The notes under the pieces are model-generated. The model saw only the letters and a list, made by a program, of their open reading frames with translations, did not search any database and was not told where the DNA came from. A stretch of DNA of 64,000 nt, taken from Planctomycetota bacterium. GTDB taxonomy: Bacteria > Planctomycetota > Phycisphaerae > UBA1845 > UTPLA1. This document shows positions 38,044-46,818 of this stretch, in pieces. Position 1 is the stretch's first letter, and each line of letters opens with the position of its first letter. The position numbers and the translations under genes are program-made. The stretch spans positions 115,357 to 179,356 of the forward strand of contig QEVG01000003.1 of the NCBI GenBank assembly GCA_003576905.1, given 5' to 3'.

Positions 38044-41000
38044 TCAGTGGGAACCGCCAGGAACCGTTCTCCCGAGTTGGGGAAAGGCTCCATCCGGTTC
38101 CGGCGGCGGAACCCGCCGCCCAAAGCGCCCGAACAGTGCCGGAATCACGAACAGGTTCAGGAGCGTCGCCGACAACAGTCCCCAGAGAATCACCGAGGCC
38201 ATCGGAGTGAGAATCTCCTTGCCCGGCTCGCCCCCTCCAAGCACGAGCGGAAAAAGCCCCAGTCCGGATGACAGTGCGGTCATCAGAATGGGAACCAGGC
38301 GTTCCCTCGATCCTCGCCGAATCGCCTCCAGGAAATCCGTCACCCCTTCGTGCCGCTGGAGGAAACGCACATGGGAAACGAGCATGATGCCGTTTCGGGC
38401 TGATATCCCGAACACCGAAATAAAGCCGATCAGCGATGCGACCGTGAGCGTACCGCCCGACAACTGAACGCCTGCCACTCCGCCGATCAGTGCCAGCGGA
38501 ACATTCAACATGATGAATAGCGCGTCGACCGCCGAGCGGAACGCGGTATGAAGTAGAAACCCGATGCCTCCCACGATCAGGACGGCAAGGAGCATGAGCG
38601 TCTTTCGCGTTTCGAGGGCGCTCTCGAATTGCCCTCCGTATTCGATGTGATAGCCCTGCGGCAGAGTAATCTCCTTATGAATGCGTCGCCTCACTTCCTC
38701 AACGACGCCGCCAATGTCACGGCCGGCCACATTGCACATCACCACGATCTTGCGCTGCGCGTTCTCGCGACCAATGAAATTCGGTGCCACGTCTTCCTCG
38801 ATGCGCGCAATCGACTGCATCGGAACAAAGTAGCCCTTCGGCGACTTCAAGGGAATCTGGCCCAGTTGGTCCGCCGGCCAGCCCTTCCAGTCGCCCAGCT
38901 TCACGACGCAATCGTACGCAATTCGTCCCTCAAACAGTTGCCCCGCGTCGCAGCCGCGAAAGGCCGCCCGAAGTGACTCCGCCGCCGCCTCCGGACGAAT
39001 CTCATGCCGCGACATCGCCTCTCGGTCGAATCCAAACCGAACCGTCGCTACTTCCGACTGCTGCTCCGTTGACAGGTCTACGATCCCCTCGACATTCGCC
39101 ATGATCGACTGAACCGCGCCCGCGATCTGGCGCAGTCGGCGCAGATCCTCGCCAAAGACCTTGACCGCGATGCTTGCCCGCGTGCCCGACAGCATGTGAT
39201 CGATCCGATGGCTGATTGGCTGTCCGACGGTGGCACGAATGCCGGGAACCAAGGCGAGATCGCGGCGGATCGCGTCCAGAAGCTCCTCGCGCGAGCGCCG
39301 CGGGCGCCCCATTCGCTCGGCCGCATCCATGTCGAGCGTCAGATCGATCTCACTTGCCTCCACGCCCTGAACGTGCTCGTCCAGCTCCGCACGGCCTGTA
39401 CGCCGTCCGATGGCCACCACCTCAGGCTGACGCATCAGCGTATCTTGCACGATCGCCGCCAGGCGATTGCTCTCATCGAGGGAGGTTCCCGGCATCGTCA
39501 CGGTTCCGACTACCAGCGCGCCCTCGTTGAACGGGGGCAGAAAATCGATTCCAAACCCGGCAAGCCCGAAGACTGCGGCGACCAGCATCGCCGCCGTGGC
39601 GACCAGCGCGGCCACGGGTCGCTTTAGCACCGCATCGAGCGGTTTCCCATACATCCGATTCAGCAGGATCAGGAATCGCGGTTCCTCGGACTGTCGAACG
39701 GCAGCCGAGCCGGCCAGCAAGTAATAGCAAAGAACCGGCGTCAAGGTCAGCGCCACCAGCAACGACGCCGCCAGGGAAATCATGAACGCCAGTCCGAGCG
39801 GCTTCAGCAGGCGCCCCTCCACACCGCCAAGGAAGTAGATCGGGCAAAACACCACCAGAATGACCCACGTGGCAAAAACAATTGAACTCCGAACTTCGAC
39901 GCTCGCCTGAAAGATCACCTCCAGGGCGCTAATCCGCTTCTCAACTGGCAGATCCAGGTTGATACGCAGCCGGCGAACGACGTTTTCCACGTCGATGATC
40001 GCATCGTCCACCAGCATGCCGATGGCTATAGCCATCCCGCCCAGCGTCATCGTGTTTATGCCCGAGCCAAGTGCCCGAAGCGTGAGCACAGCCACCACCA
40101 GCGAAAGAGGCATCGCCAGCAGCGTGATCAGGCTGGCTCGAACGCTGGCAAGAAACACAACCACGACCACGATCACGATCACGGCCCCGTCGCGGACTGC
40201 TTCCAGCGTGTTCGAAACCGCCGCGTCAATAAACGCCGCCTGACGGAACAGGTCGCGGTGAATGAGCATTCCCGTGGGCAGCGAGTCCGCAATCTGATCC
40301 AGCGCCGCGTCGATTCGACGCGTCAGCTCAAGCGTGTTGGCGCCCGGCTGCTTCTGTATGGCGAGCACCACGCCGTCCTCGGATAGCGCCGCACCGGTCT
40401 CATCGCGTCGCGACGAAGAGGCCGTGCCACGGCGGATCGCGGCCCCGATTCGCACAACGCCGAAGTCCGACACCGTGACGGGCCGGCCGTTGCGCACCGC
40501 CACTACGGAATCGGCGATGTCATCTGCGTCGCGAAACCGTCCAAGCCCCTGAACGACGGACTCGCGCGAGGACTCCGTCAACAACCCCGCCGACACGCTT
40601 TCATTGGACGACTTCAGCGCCGCGACAATCGCCTCGAGGCTCAGGTCATAGGCGCGAAGACGCGATGGAGAGACAATCACCTGGTACTGCTTTTCGTCGC
40701 CGCCGATTGCGACCACTTGCGACACCCCGCCCACGGCAAGCAACCGCCGCCGAACGTCGGTCATCGCGGTTGTCCGCAACTCCATCGGCGAATGCGATTC
40801 GGATGTCAGCGATATGAACATGATCTCGCCCATGATCGAGGAGGTTGGCGCGAGAACCGGCGGCTCGACCTCGGGTGGAAGGCTGCCGGCGACGCTCGCC
40901 AACCGCTCGCTGACCGTTTGCCGGGCCACGTGAATCTCGGTTCCCCATTCAAACTCCACCCAGATCACGGCAATGCCCACGGCCGTGGCCGATCGGACGC

Positions 41001-41241
41001 GGCGAACGTCCGCCGCCCCGTTCAGAGTCGTCTCGATCGGAAACGTCACGAGCGTCTCCAACTCCTCCGGGGCCATGCTCTCAGCCTCGACGAGCACCGT
41101 CACCGTCGGAGCGGTCAGGTCCGGGAAGACGTCAATAGGCATTGTCCGTCCCGCCAGAACCCCGGCGACGAGCAGTACGCCGCTCAATGCAACCACCGCT
41201 GCGCGATTCGACAGCGACCAGCGAATCAGTTGATTCAACAT
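38044..41241 (-). CDS. Heavy-metal RND efflux pump, inner membrane subunit (CusA/CzcA type)
   Basis: A 1065-residue proton-driven pump of the heavy-metal efflux (HME) branch of RND transporters. It has the expected twelve membrane helices, two large periplasmic loops, PIDVFPDLTAPTVTV at the N-terminus and the HME signature in helix 4 (GMLVDDAIIDVENVVRRLR), with the Asp needed for proton transfer. It would expel a monovalent or divalent metal (Cu/Ag or Zn/Co/Ni); the exact metal cannot be told by eye. It follows the adaptor gene by 15 bp; no outer membrane channel gene lies in the operon. Confidence 0.93.
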   Translation of the reverse strand: MLNQLIRWSLSNRAAVVALSGVLLVAGVLAGRTMPIDVFPDLTAPTVTVLVEAESMAPEELETLVTFPIETTLNGAADVRRVRSATAVGIAVIWVEFEWGTEIHVARQTVSERLASVAGSLPPEVEPPVLAPTSSIMGEIMFISLTSESHSPMELRTTAMTDVRRRLLAVGGVSQVVAIGGDEKQYQVIVSPSRLRAYDLSLEAIVAALKSSNESVSAGLLTESSRESVVQGLGRFRDADDIADSVVAVRNGRPVTVSDFGVVRIGAAIRRGTASSSRRDETGAALSEDGVVLAIQKQPGANTLELTRRIDAALDQIADSLPTGMLIHRDLFRQAAFIDAAVSNTLEAVRDGAVIVIVVVVVFLASVRASLITLLAMPLSLVVAVLTLRALGSGINTMTLGGMAIAIGMLVDDAIIDVENVVRRLRINLDLPVEKRISALEVIFQASVEVRSSIVFATWVILVVFCPIYFLGGVEGRLLKPLGLAFMISLAASLLVALTLTPVLCYYLLAGSAAVRQSEEPRFLILLNRMYGKPLDAVLKRPVAALVATAAMLVAAVFGLAGFGIDFLPPFNEGALVVGTVTMPGTSLDESNRLAAIVQDTLMRQPEVVAIGRRTGRAELDEHVQGVEASEIDLTLDMDAAERMGRPRRSREELLDAIRRDLALVPGIRATVGQPISHRIDHMLSGTRASIAVKVFGEDLRRLRQIAGAVQSIMANVEGIVDLSTEQQSEVATVRFGFDREAMSRHEIRPEAAAESLRAAFRGCDAGQLFEGRIAYDCVVKLGDWKGWPADQLGQIPLKSPKGYFVPMQSIARIEEDVAPNFIGRENAQRKIVVMCNVAGRDIGGVVEEVRRRIHKEITLPQGYHIEYGGQFESALETRKTLMLLAVLIVGGIGFLLHTAFRSAVDALFIMLNVPLALIGGVAGVQLSGGTLTVASLIGFISVFGISARNGIMLVSHVRFLQRHEGVTDFLEAIRRGSRERLVPILMTALSSGLGLFPLVLGGGEPGKEILTPMASVILWGLLSATLLNLFVIPALFGRFGRRVPPPEPDGAFPQLGRTVPGGSH

Positions 41242-41256
41242 CCCAATGCTCCCGGG

Positions 41257-42948
41257 TCAATGAACATGACCGTGGCCGAAGTCCGAGGGAGCCGACTGCG
41301 CCATCTTCAGCGCCGCCGCCCCGCGCGAAACGACCCGCTCACCCACCGACACCCCGCTGAGCGCTTCGATCCAACCGCGATCCCGTATTCCAAGTGGTAC
41401 GTCGCGCCGCTCGAACGATTCGCCAGTCACCAGTACGAAGACCACGGGGCGACCGCCATCCATCACCACCGCGGATTCCGGAATCGCCGTCGCGGCGTCC
41501 GCATGTCCCGATCGGATGTGCACGTCCACGAACATGCCGCTGCGAAGGCCGTCCACGTGGCCCGGTAATTCGAACGTAATCGGAAGCGTTCGCGAATCGG
41601 GCTCGACTTCCTTGCCGACATGCACGACGCGGCCTCCGGCGGCGGAAATCGCGCGACGCACCGGCGTCGCGCCGGGCATGGAATAATCCGCGACGATCTC
41701 GCCGGGAAGCCGCGGCCAGTCAAACTCCGATACCTGGGCAGTGATCCAGAGTTGCCGGGTTTCGATGATCCGAAACAGGACCTGGTGCGTCTCGACTGTC
41801 TCGCCCTCAACCCCCGCTACGAGATCGAGCTCGCCGGAGATTGGGGCGGTCAGCGCGGTGAGCGAGCTCATTCGCCCGGCTTCGCGGCCGTCGGTTTGCG
41901 CCCCGCTGCCCTGAAATTCGGGATAGTCCGCCAGGACCGCATCAAACCAATGCTGCAGCGCCAGAGCGGCTTCATGCTCCGCTTCCGCGATGGCCAGTTC
42001 GCGCTCCGCCTCGTTGACCTCCCGCTCAGATGCGGTGGCGCTGGAGTGCAGACGCGCAAGACGCGCGTGTTCCGTTTTCGCGAAGTCAAGACTGGCCCGC
42101 GCACGCGCGACCTCTTCGCGCACAGCAATCGACTTCTGCCGAATGTCGAAGGACCGCTCGGCCACCTCGGCCGAGTACAGCAACGGCGACTCCACCAGCG
42201 CCAGTACCTCCCCCTCCGCGACCTTGTCGCCCAGTTTCGGCCACGCCCCGTCTGAACGCCGGCGGAGCCGGCCGATCATTGGCGACGAAACCTCGGCACG
42301 TGCGTGGGGCGGACTCACCACCCGGCCGGGCGCCTCCAGCCACGTGGACAGCGATCGACGTTCAACCGTTGTCAGCAGCATTCCGATTGTCCATTGCTCC
42401 TCCATGAGAAACGGAATCTGGTGATGGTCCGCCTCAGGCCCCTTCGGGCTTGGGGCACTGAACTCTCCCGCCCGCACCAGAAGGTCGCCGACAATGACCT
42501 CGTCCTCGACTTCCAGACCGGCGATTCGCAGCACCAGGTCGTGCCGGCCCTCCTCCGCGAACGTCAGGCGCGGCTTGAAAATGCCGTCTCGAACCGGACG
42601 TGTTTCTACCGTGCGCTGCGCTTGGCCGGTCGCGGGTCTAGCTTCCACAGTCAGCGACGAAATCCGCACCGGTTGCCCCGTCTCGAGGATCGTGAAGTGA
42701 CACAGGAATTCCGTTGATCGCCCAACAATCGGAGCCGGGTACTCCATGAACAACTCAAGCTTTTCCGAGAACGCCGTGACCTGGATGGGCTCGGCACCGG
42801 TCGTGTCGGTCGTGGCTTCCGCGCGCGTGTGTTCATCGGAGTCCCCGCTCCGGGCTTCATTCCCCTTCGAACTGTTCCTGTCGCAGGCTCCGGCGGCAAT
42901 TGCGACGGCAAACAACCCGACAATCGCATGAAGTCGATAAATGCTCAT
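41257..42948 (-). CDS. Heavy-metal efflux membrane-fusion lipoprotein (CusB/CzcB type)
   Basis: A 563-residue periplasmic adaptor for the RND pump. Lipobox AAGAC at about residue 21. Residues 50-165 form an extra beta-sandwich domain (SEKLELFMEYPAPIVG), seen in other metal-efflux adaptors. Then come the barrel-sandwich/lipoyl half (VSPPHARAEVSSPMIGRLR), a long helical hairpin (about 235-310) and the second lipoyl half (LTALTAPISGELDLVAGVEGE). The C-terminus ends GHGHVH, a metal-binding His cluster. Start ATG 42948 gives the lipoprotein signal; upstream in-frame starts are possible. It is the middle gene of a three-gene operon. Confidence 0.9.
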   Translation of the reverse strand: MSIYRLHAIVGLFAVAIAAGACDRNSSKGNEARSGDSDEHTRAEATTDTTGAEPIQVTAFSEKLELFMEYPAPIVGRSTEFLCHFTILETGQPVRISSLTVEARPATGQAQRTVETRPVRDGIFKPRLTFAEEGRHDLVLRIAGLEVEDEVIVGDLLVRAGEFSAPSPKGPEADHHQIPFLMEEQWTIGMLLTTVERRSLSTWLEAPGRVVSPPHARAEVSSPMIGRLRRRSDGAWPKLGDKVAEGEVLALVESPLLYSAEVAERSFDIRQKSIAVREEVARARASLDFAKTEHARLARLHSSATASEREVNEAERELAIAEAEHEAALALQHWFDAVLADYPEFQGSGAQTDGREAGRMSSLTALTAPISGELDLVAGVEGETVETHQVLFRIIETRQLWITAQVSEFDWPRLPGEIVADYSMPGATPVRRAISAAGGRVVHVGKEVEPDSRTLPITFELPGHVDGLRSGMFVDVHIRSGHADAATAIPESAVVMDGGRPVVFVLVTGESFERRDVPLGIRDRGWIEALSGVSVGERVVSRGAAALKMAQSAPSDFGHGHVH

Positions 42949-43065
42949 GATCTGTTCCATTTCGATGGACTGCTTGATCGGATCGCGCAATCAAGGGACC
43001 CCTGCAGGTGGCAGAGACCCTCCGCTCAGTCGAAAAAAGAATTTAAGAAAGGGGAAACGGTCGAA

Positions 43066-43596
43066 TCAGATCAGAAGCGTCGAACGAGTTGCAACCAGTG
43101 TGCGCGCACCGCTCCTGGCGGCAGCCGTTCTTCCTTGAAGAACGAATGAGATCAGGTCATCTCGCTCGCTCGCGGGAATCGCCGGCGTCAGGAGATGCTC
43201 CATGTTCCGGCCCGGAAAGGAGGGCGATCCGCCGGGGACAAAGCGACTCCTCACAAGGACCGGCCCGATGTCCAGATCAACAAGCGCGTGGCCGGTATCA
43301 CCGGATAGCCCCGCCACAGCGCCCTCAACAGGCCTGCATTCAGACCCCGCGAGGGCTTTCGTTATTGCATGGTCTCGAATATGGAATGCAACCGGCGCTC
43401 TCGCGTGGCCCGACGACCCGGAAGGATGAGCCACCGGAATCAGATGGACGTGAGTAGTGCGATGGTCGTGAGAGTGAATCAGGAACCCATGTGACGCGAA
43501 CACCCCGGCAAACAGCGGCAAGACGCTCAAGACGCTTGCCGTGATCCCGAATCGTCTCTTGTCCGCGTACACTCGCATACGCACACTCGATAACAT
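43066..43596 (-). CDS. Exported His-rich protein of the metal efflux operon
   Basis: A 176-residue protein with a hydrophobic N-terminal segment (SVLSVLPLFAGVFASHG) and a His-rich patch straight after it (HGFLIHSHDHRTTHVHLIPVAH), well suited to bind metal in the periplasm. The rest is low complexity with no recognised domain. Similar small His-rich proteins accompany HME efflux systems, so a metal chaperone or sensor is plausible. It ends 117 bp before the adaptor gene on the same strand and lies behind a candidate promoter. Starts at ATG 43596; Met7 is an alternative. Confidence 0.6.
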   Translation of the reverse strand: MLSSVRMRVYADKRRFGITASVLSVLPLFAGVFASHGFLIHSHDHRTTHVHLIPVAHPSGSSGHARAPVAFHIRDHAITKALAGSECRPVEGAVAGLSGDTGHALVDLDIGPVLVRSRFVPGGSPSFPGRNMEHLLTPAIPASERDDLISFVLQGRTAAARSGARTLVATRSTLLI

Positions 43597-44377
43597 GCGT
43601 CTCGTGCCGGATCGACACGGCTGACCATCTTCAGTGTATCACATGCATCCAGAACGCGTCAATCAACCGCACTCTAACCTCCCCAGTGCGGGTGCCGTTT
43701 ACATTCTGCCCGGCGTCGGTTGGAAAGGCCGCGCGCAACTAGATTTTTCCATCAGGCACCTCCCCTGCGGCACCTCTGCATTCTTCTGTACTCTGGTTCC
43801 CGGTGTCACGCGCCGCCGCGCCCCCCTCCCGCGCGCACATGGAGCAAGGACGTAAGACATAACGCGCGAAGTCCGCCCGGCGACCGCGCGGATTCCCCCG
43901 CGCCCATCGCCCCGCCCGCTCCGCGCCCGGAGGACGCCCGAATGTTTCTCTCACGAAATCCGCGAATCACCGTTCGCGCCCCGCCCTGTACCAAACCTGA
44001 GAGCGTTCACGTTGTTCAGGTTCCATTCAGCCTTCCTGCGCAAGGAACGCGGTTTTTCAGGATAAAAATAATTTGTGCATGCCTTCATTCAGGTTTGCTT
44101 ATCCGGACCCTCGCGCCGCCCCCCGCGCCGCCCTGAGCCGTCCTGCGTCGCCCGCGCGCGCCGCGCCACTTCCAACCGCAGATGCCGTAAGCGCCCCGCG
44201 CCTGCCTTCTCTGTTCCCTCTCCGCTGTTCCCCATTCCCTTTTCCCGCCTCGCCGTTTCACGGGCGTCCCTCTCCCCATCCCCCTTGGCCGGAAAACACC
44301 CCTGCCCTTACAATCCCCACCCCGACAATGGACGGACCGGGTCGGCGGCACGGCAACCTGATTCGAGAGCCTTTGAA
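43597..44377. other. 781-bp divergent gap between efflux operon and sucD
   Basis: No gene supported; in particular no sucC. It carries a candidate minus-strand promoter at 43633-43662 for the efflux operon, and an AT-rich patch at 44055-44085 (GGATAAAAATAATTTG) that may belong to the sucD promoter. The rest is GC-rich with no distinct structure. Confidence 0.45.
43633..43662 (-). promoter_or_regulatory. Candidate promoter of the metal efflux operon
   Basis: On the minus strand: TTGACG, 18-base spacer, TACACT, about 37 bases before the ATG at 43596. No MerR-like palindrome with a long spacer was recognised. Confidence 0.35.
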
Positions 44378-45271
<894 letters not shown>

Positions 45272-45305
45272 TCGGAAGAAGTGTCAAAACCGGGCTATAC
45301 ACGCT

Positions 45306-45926
45306 GTGAGAGTCACAGCGAAGTACCTACTGTTGTCGATTCTCCTTTGGCCGCTGGGAATTTTCTGTCACGAGTTCGTAGGCCACGGGTTGGTCGGCGT
45401 ATTGTGCGGCGGAAGGATTGAGAGGCTTGAATTACTTTCCTTTCAAGTGTGGCCGACACTTGAGATGATGCCGTGGGCGGGGCGGTATGGCGCCTGTGCA
45501 GTCGCTGGGATTCCGACTCCCCGGGGGAAAGCCGTTATGGCTCTGGGAGGTGCATTGAGCACGTTTTCCGTAGCAGCAATCGCCACGGCGCTGCTGTTGA
45601 TGCGAAGGTGGGGCCGGTATGGAAGGCCGCTACTGATTACGCTCAGTTTTTGGTGGTTCGACTTGCTGACCTACACGCTCCCAAGCTGGGGTCTGCCGCG
45701 TTCGATCGTGTGGGGGCAGAACTGGTACAGTGAGCCGTACGAAGCCGCACTCGCCCTGGGTATCCCCGGCACAACGATGCGGATCCTCACGATCGCGAGC
45801 TGCGCCGGCCTTCTGGCAATCGTCTGTATTCGCATCTATTCTGAGATGAAGCATCCCATTACGAACCGACGAAACAGTGAGCTCGAAACATGCGTGCAAT
45901 CCGTTGGACTTCGTGAACGCGAATGA
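45306..45926 (+). CDS. Polytopic membrane protein with HExxxH motif (putative M50-like peptidase)
   Basis: A 206-residue membrane protein with about four hydrophobic segments. The first contains CHEFVGHGLVGVLCGG, which resembles the HExxH-plus-GG core of M50 membrane metalloproteases but with one extra residue (His-Glu-x-x-x-His). A later WFDLLTY could supply the third ligand, as the NPDG/D motif does in M50. Activity is therefore uncertain. Base composition and codon choice are clearly less GC-rich than the neighbours, a sign of transfer. The start is probably GTG 45306 (no clear ribosome binding site), 34 bp after sucD. Its 3' end overlaps the end of folP by 68 bp on opposite strands. Confidence 0.6.
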   Translation: MRVTAKYLLLSILLWPLGIFCHEFVGHGLVGVLCGGRIERLELLSFQVWPTLEMMPWAGRYGACAVAGIPTPRGKAVMALGGALSTFSVAAIATALLLMRRWGRYGRPLLITLSFWWFDLLTYTLPSWGLPRSIVWGQNWYSEPYEAALALGIPGTTMRILTIASCAGLLAIVCIRIYSEMKHPITNRRNSELETCVQSVGLRERE

Positions 45927-46722
45927 TCTGCACCCGTGCGAGTGCAATGTGCATTGCCACTGCCACTGTCCCCGCCGCCAGGTCCTCGTCGCTCGCCGCC
46001 CGGCCGCCCTCAACCGAAAGCGTCTCGCGCAGGAACCTCTTTCGCGACGGCCCCACCAGAACCGGCCGCCGCCCGACAAACCGGCGAATCTCCCGCAGCA
46101 GCGTCAGGTTGTGCTCCGTCGTCTTGCCGAAGCCGATGCCCGGATCGACGATCATCTTCGTGCAATCCACGCCCGCGGCTTCCAGGGCCGCAGCCCGCTC
46201 GTCGAAGAACGCCGCCACCTCGGCGACCACGTCCTCGTAGTGCGGCGCCTGTTGCATCGTCGCCGGAGTCCCCTGCATATGCATCACCACGAAGGGCAGC
46301 CCGGACCGCCGCAGCAGCTCCGGCATCAGCGGATCGTGCCGGACGCCCGACACGTCGTTGACGATGTCCGCACCCGCCTCGATCGCCGCCGCAGCCACGG
46401 CGCTTGACTGCGTGTCAATAGAAATCGGCACCCCCACACCCGCCTGCCGCAGCCCGCGGATCACCGGCTCGACGCGGCGAATCTGCTCCGACGCCTCCAC
46501 GCCGGCGCTGCCGGGCCGAGTGGACTCTCCGCCGATGTCGAGCACATCCGCACCGTCCGCGACCAGGCACTGCCCGTGCGCGATCGCCGCGGCCGGATCG
46601 AGATAGCGCCCGCCGTCGCTGAAGCTGTCCGGCGTCACGTTGAGGATGCCCATGACCAGGCAGCGGCCGCGGAAGTCCAGCGATCCGTGCGGCGTTTCCA
46701 GGACGTGCGGCGTATGATCCAT
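45859..46722 (-). CDS. folP: Dihydropteroate synthase
   Basis: Folate-pathway enzyme joining 6-hydroxymethyl-dihydropterin diphosphate and p-aminobenzoate; 287 residues, normal length. Motifs: MGILNVTPDSFSDGG (pterin/diphosphate loop), DIGGESTRPGS (loop 2), SIDT, NDVSG, DPGIGFGK and GPSRKRF. The sulfonamide target site residues are present. The ATG at 46722 is chosen since the family N-terminus begins shortly after; a longer frame upstream is not supported. It is divergent from the TPR glycosyltransferase gene by 96 bp, and its 3' end overlaps the membrane protein gene. Confidence 0.95.
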   Translation of the reverse strand: MDHTPHVLETPHGSLDFRGRCLVMGILNVTPDSFSDGGRYLDPAAAIAHGQCLVADGADVLDIGGESTRPGSAGVEASEQIRRVEPVIRGLRQAGVGVPISIDTQSSAVAAAAIEAGADIVNDVSGVRHDPLMPELLRRSGLPFVVMHMQGTPATMQQAPHYEDVVAEVAAFFDERAAALEAAGVDCTKMIVDPGIGFGKTTEHNLTLLREIRRFVGRRPVLVGPSRKRFLRETLSVEGGRAASDEDLAAGTVAVAMHIALARVQIIRVHEVQRIARMFRAHCFVGS

Positions 46723-46818
46723 GAGTCGTTGGCGTCCACCCCGGCGGGATGATACGCTGCGATTCGCGGAGTGAACAGTACGAACGGCTCGCACGCGCCA
46801 CCCGGTTGACCGTCGCCG

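Noticed and set aside
45371-45388. Canonical HExxH zinc-protease motif in the membrane protein
   Set aside because: The codons read His-Glu-Phe-Val-Gly-His, so the spacing is HExxxH, one residue longer than the M50 motif.
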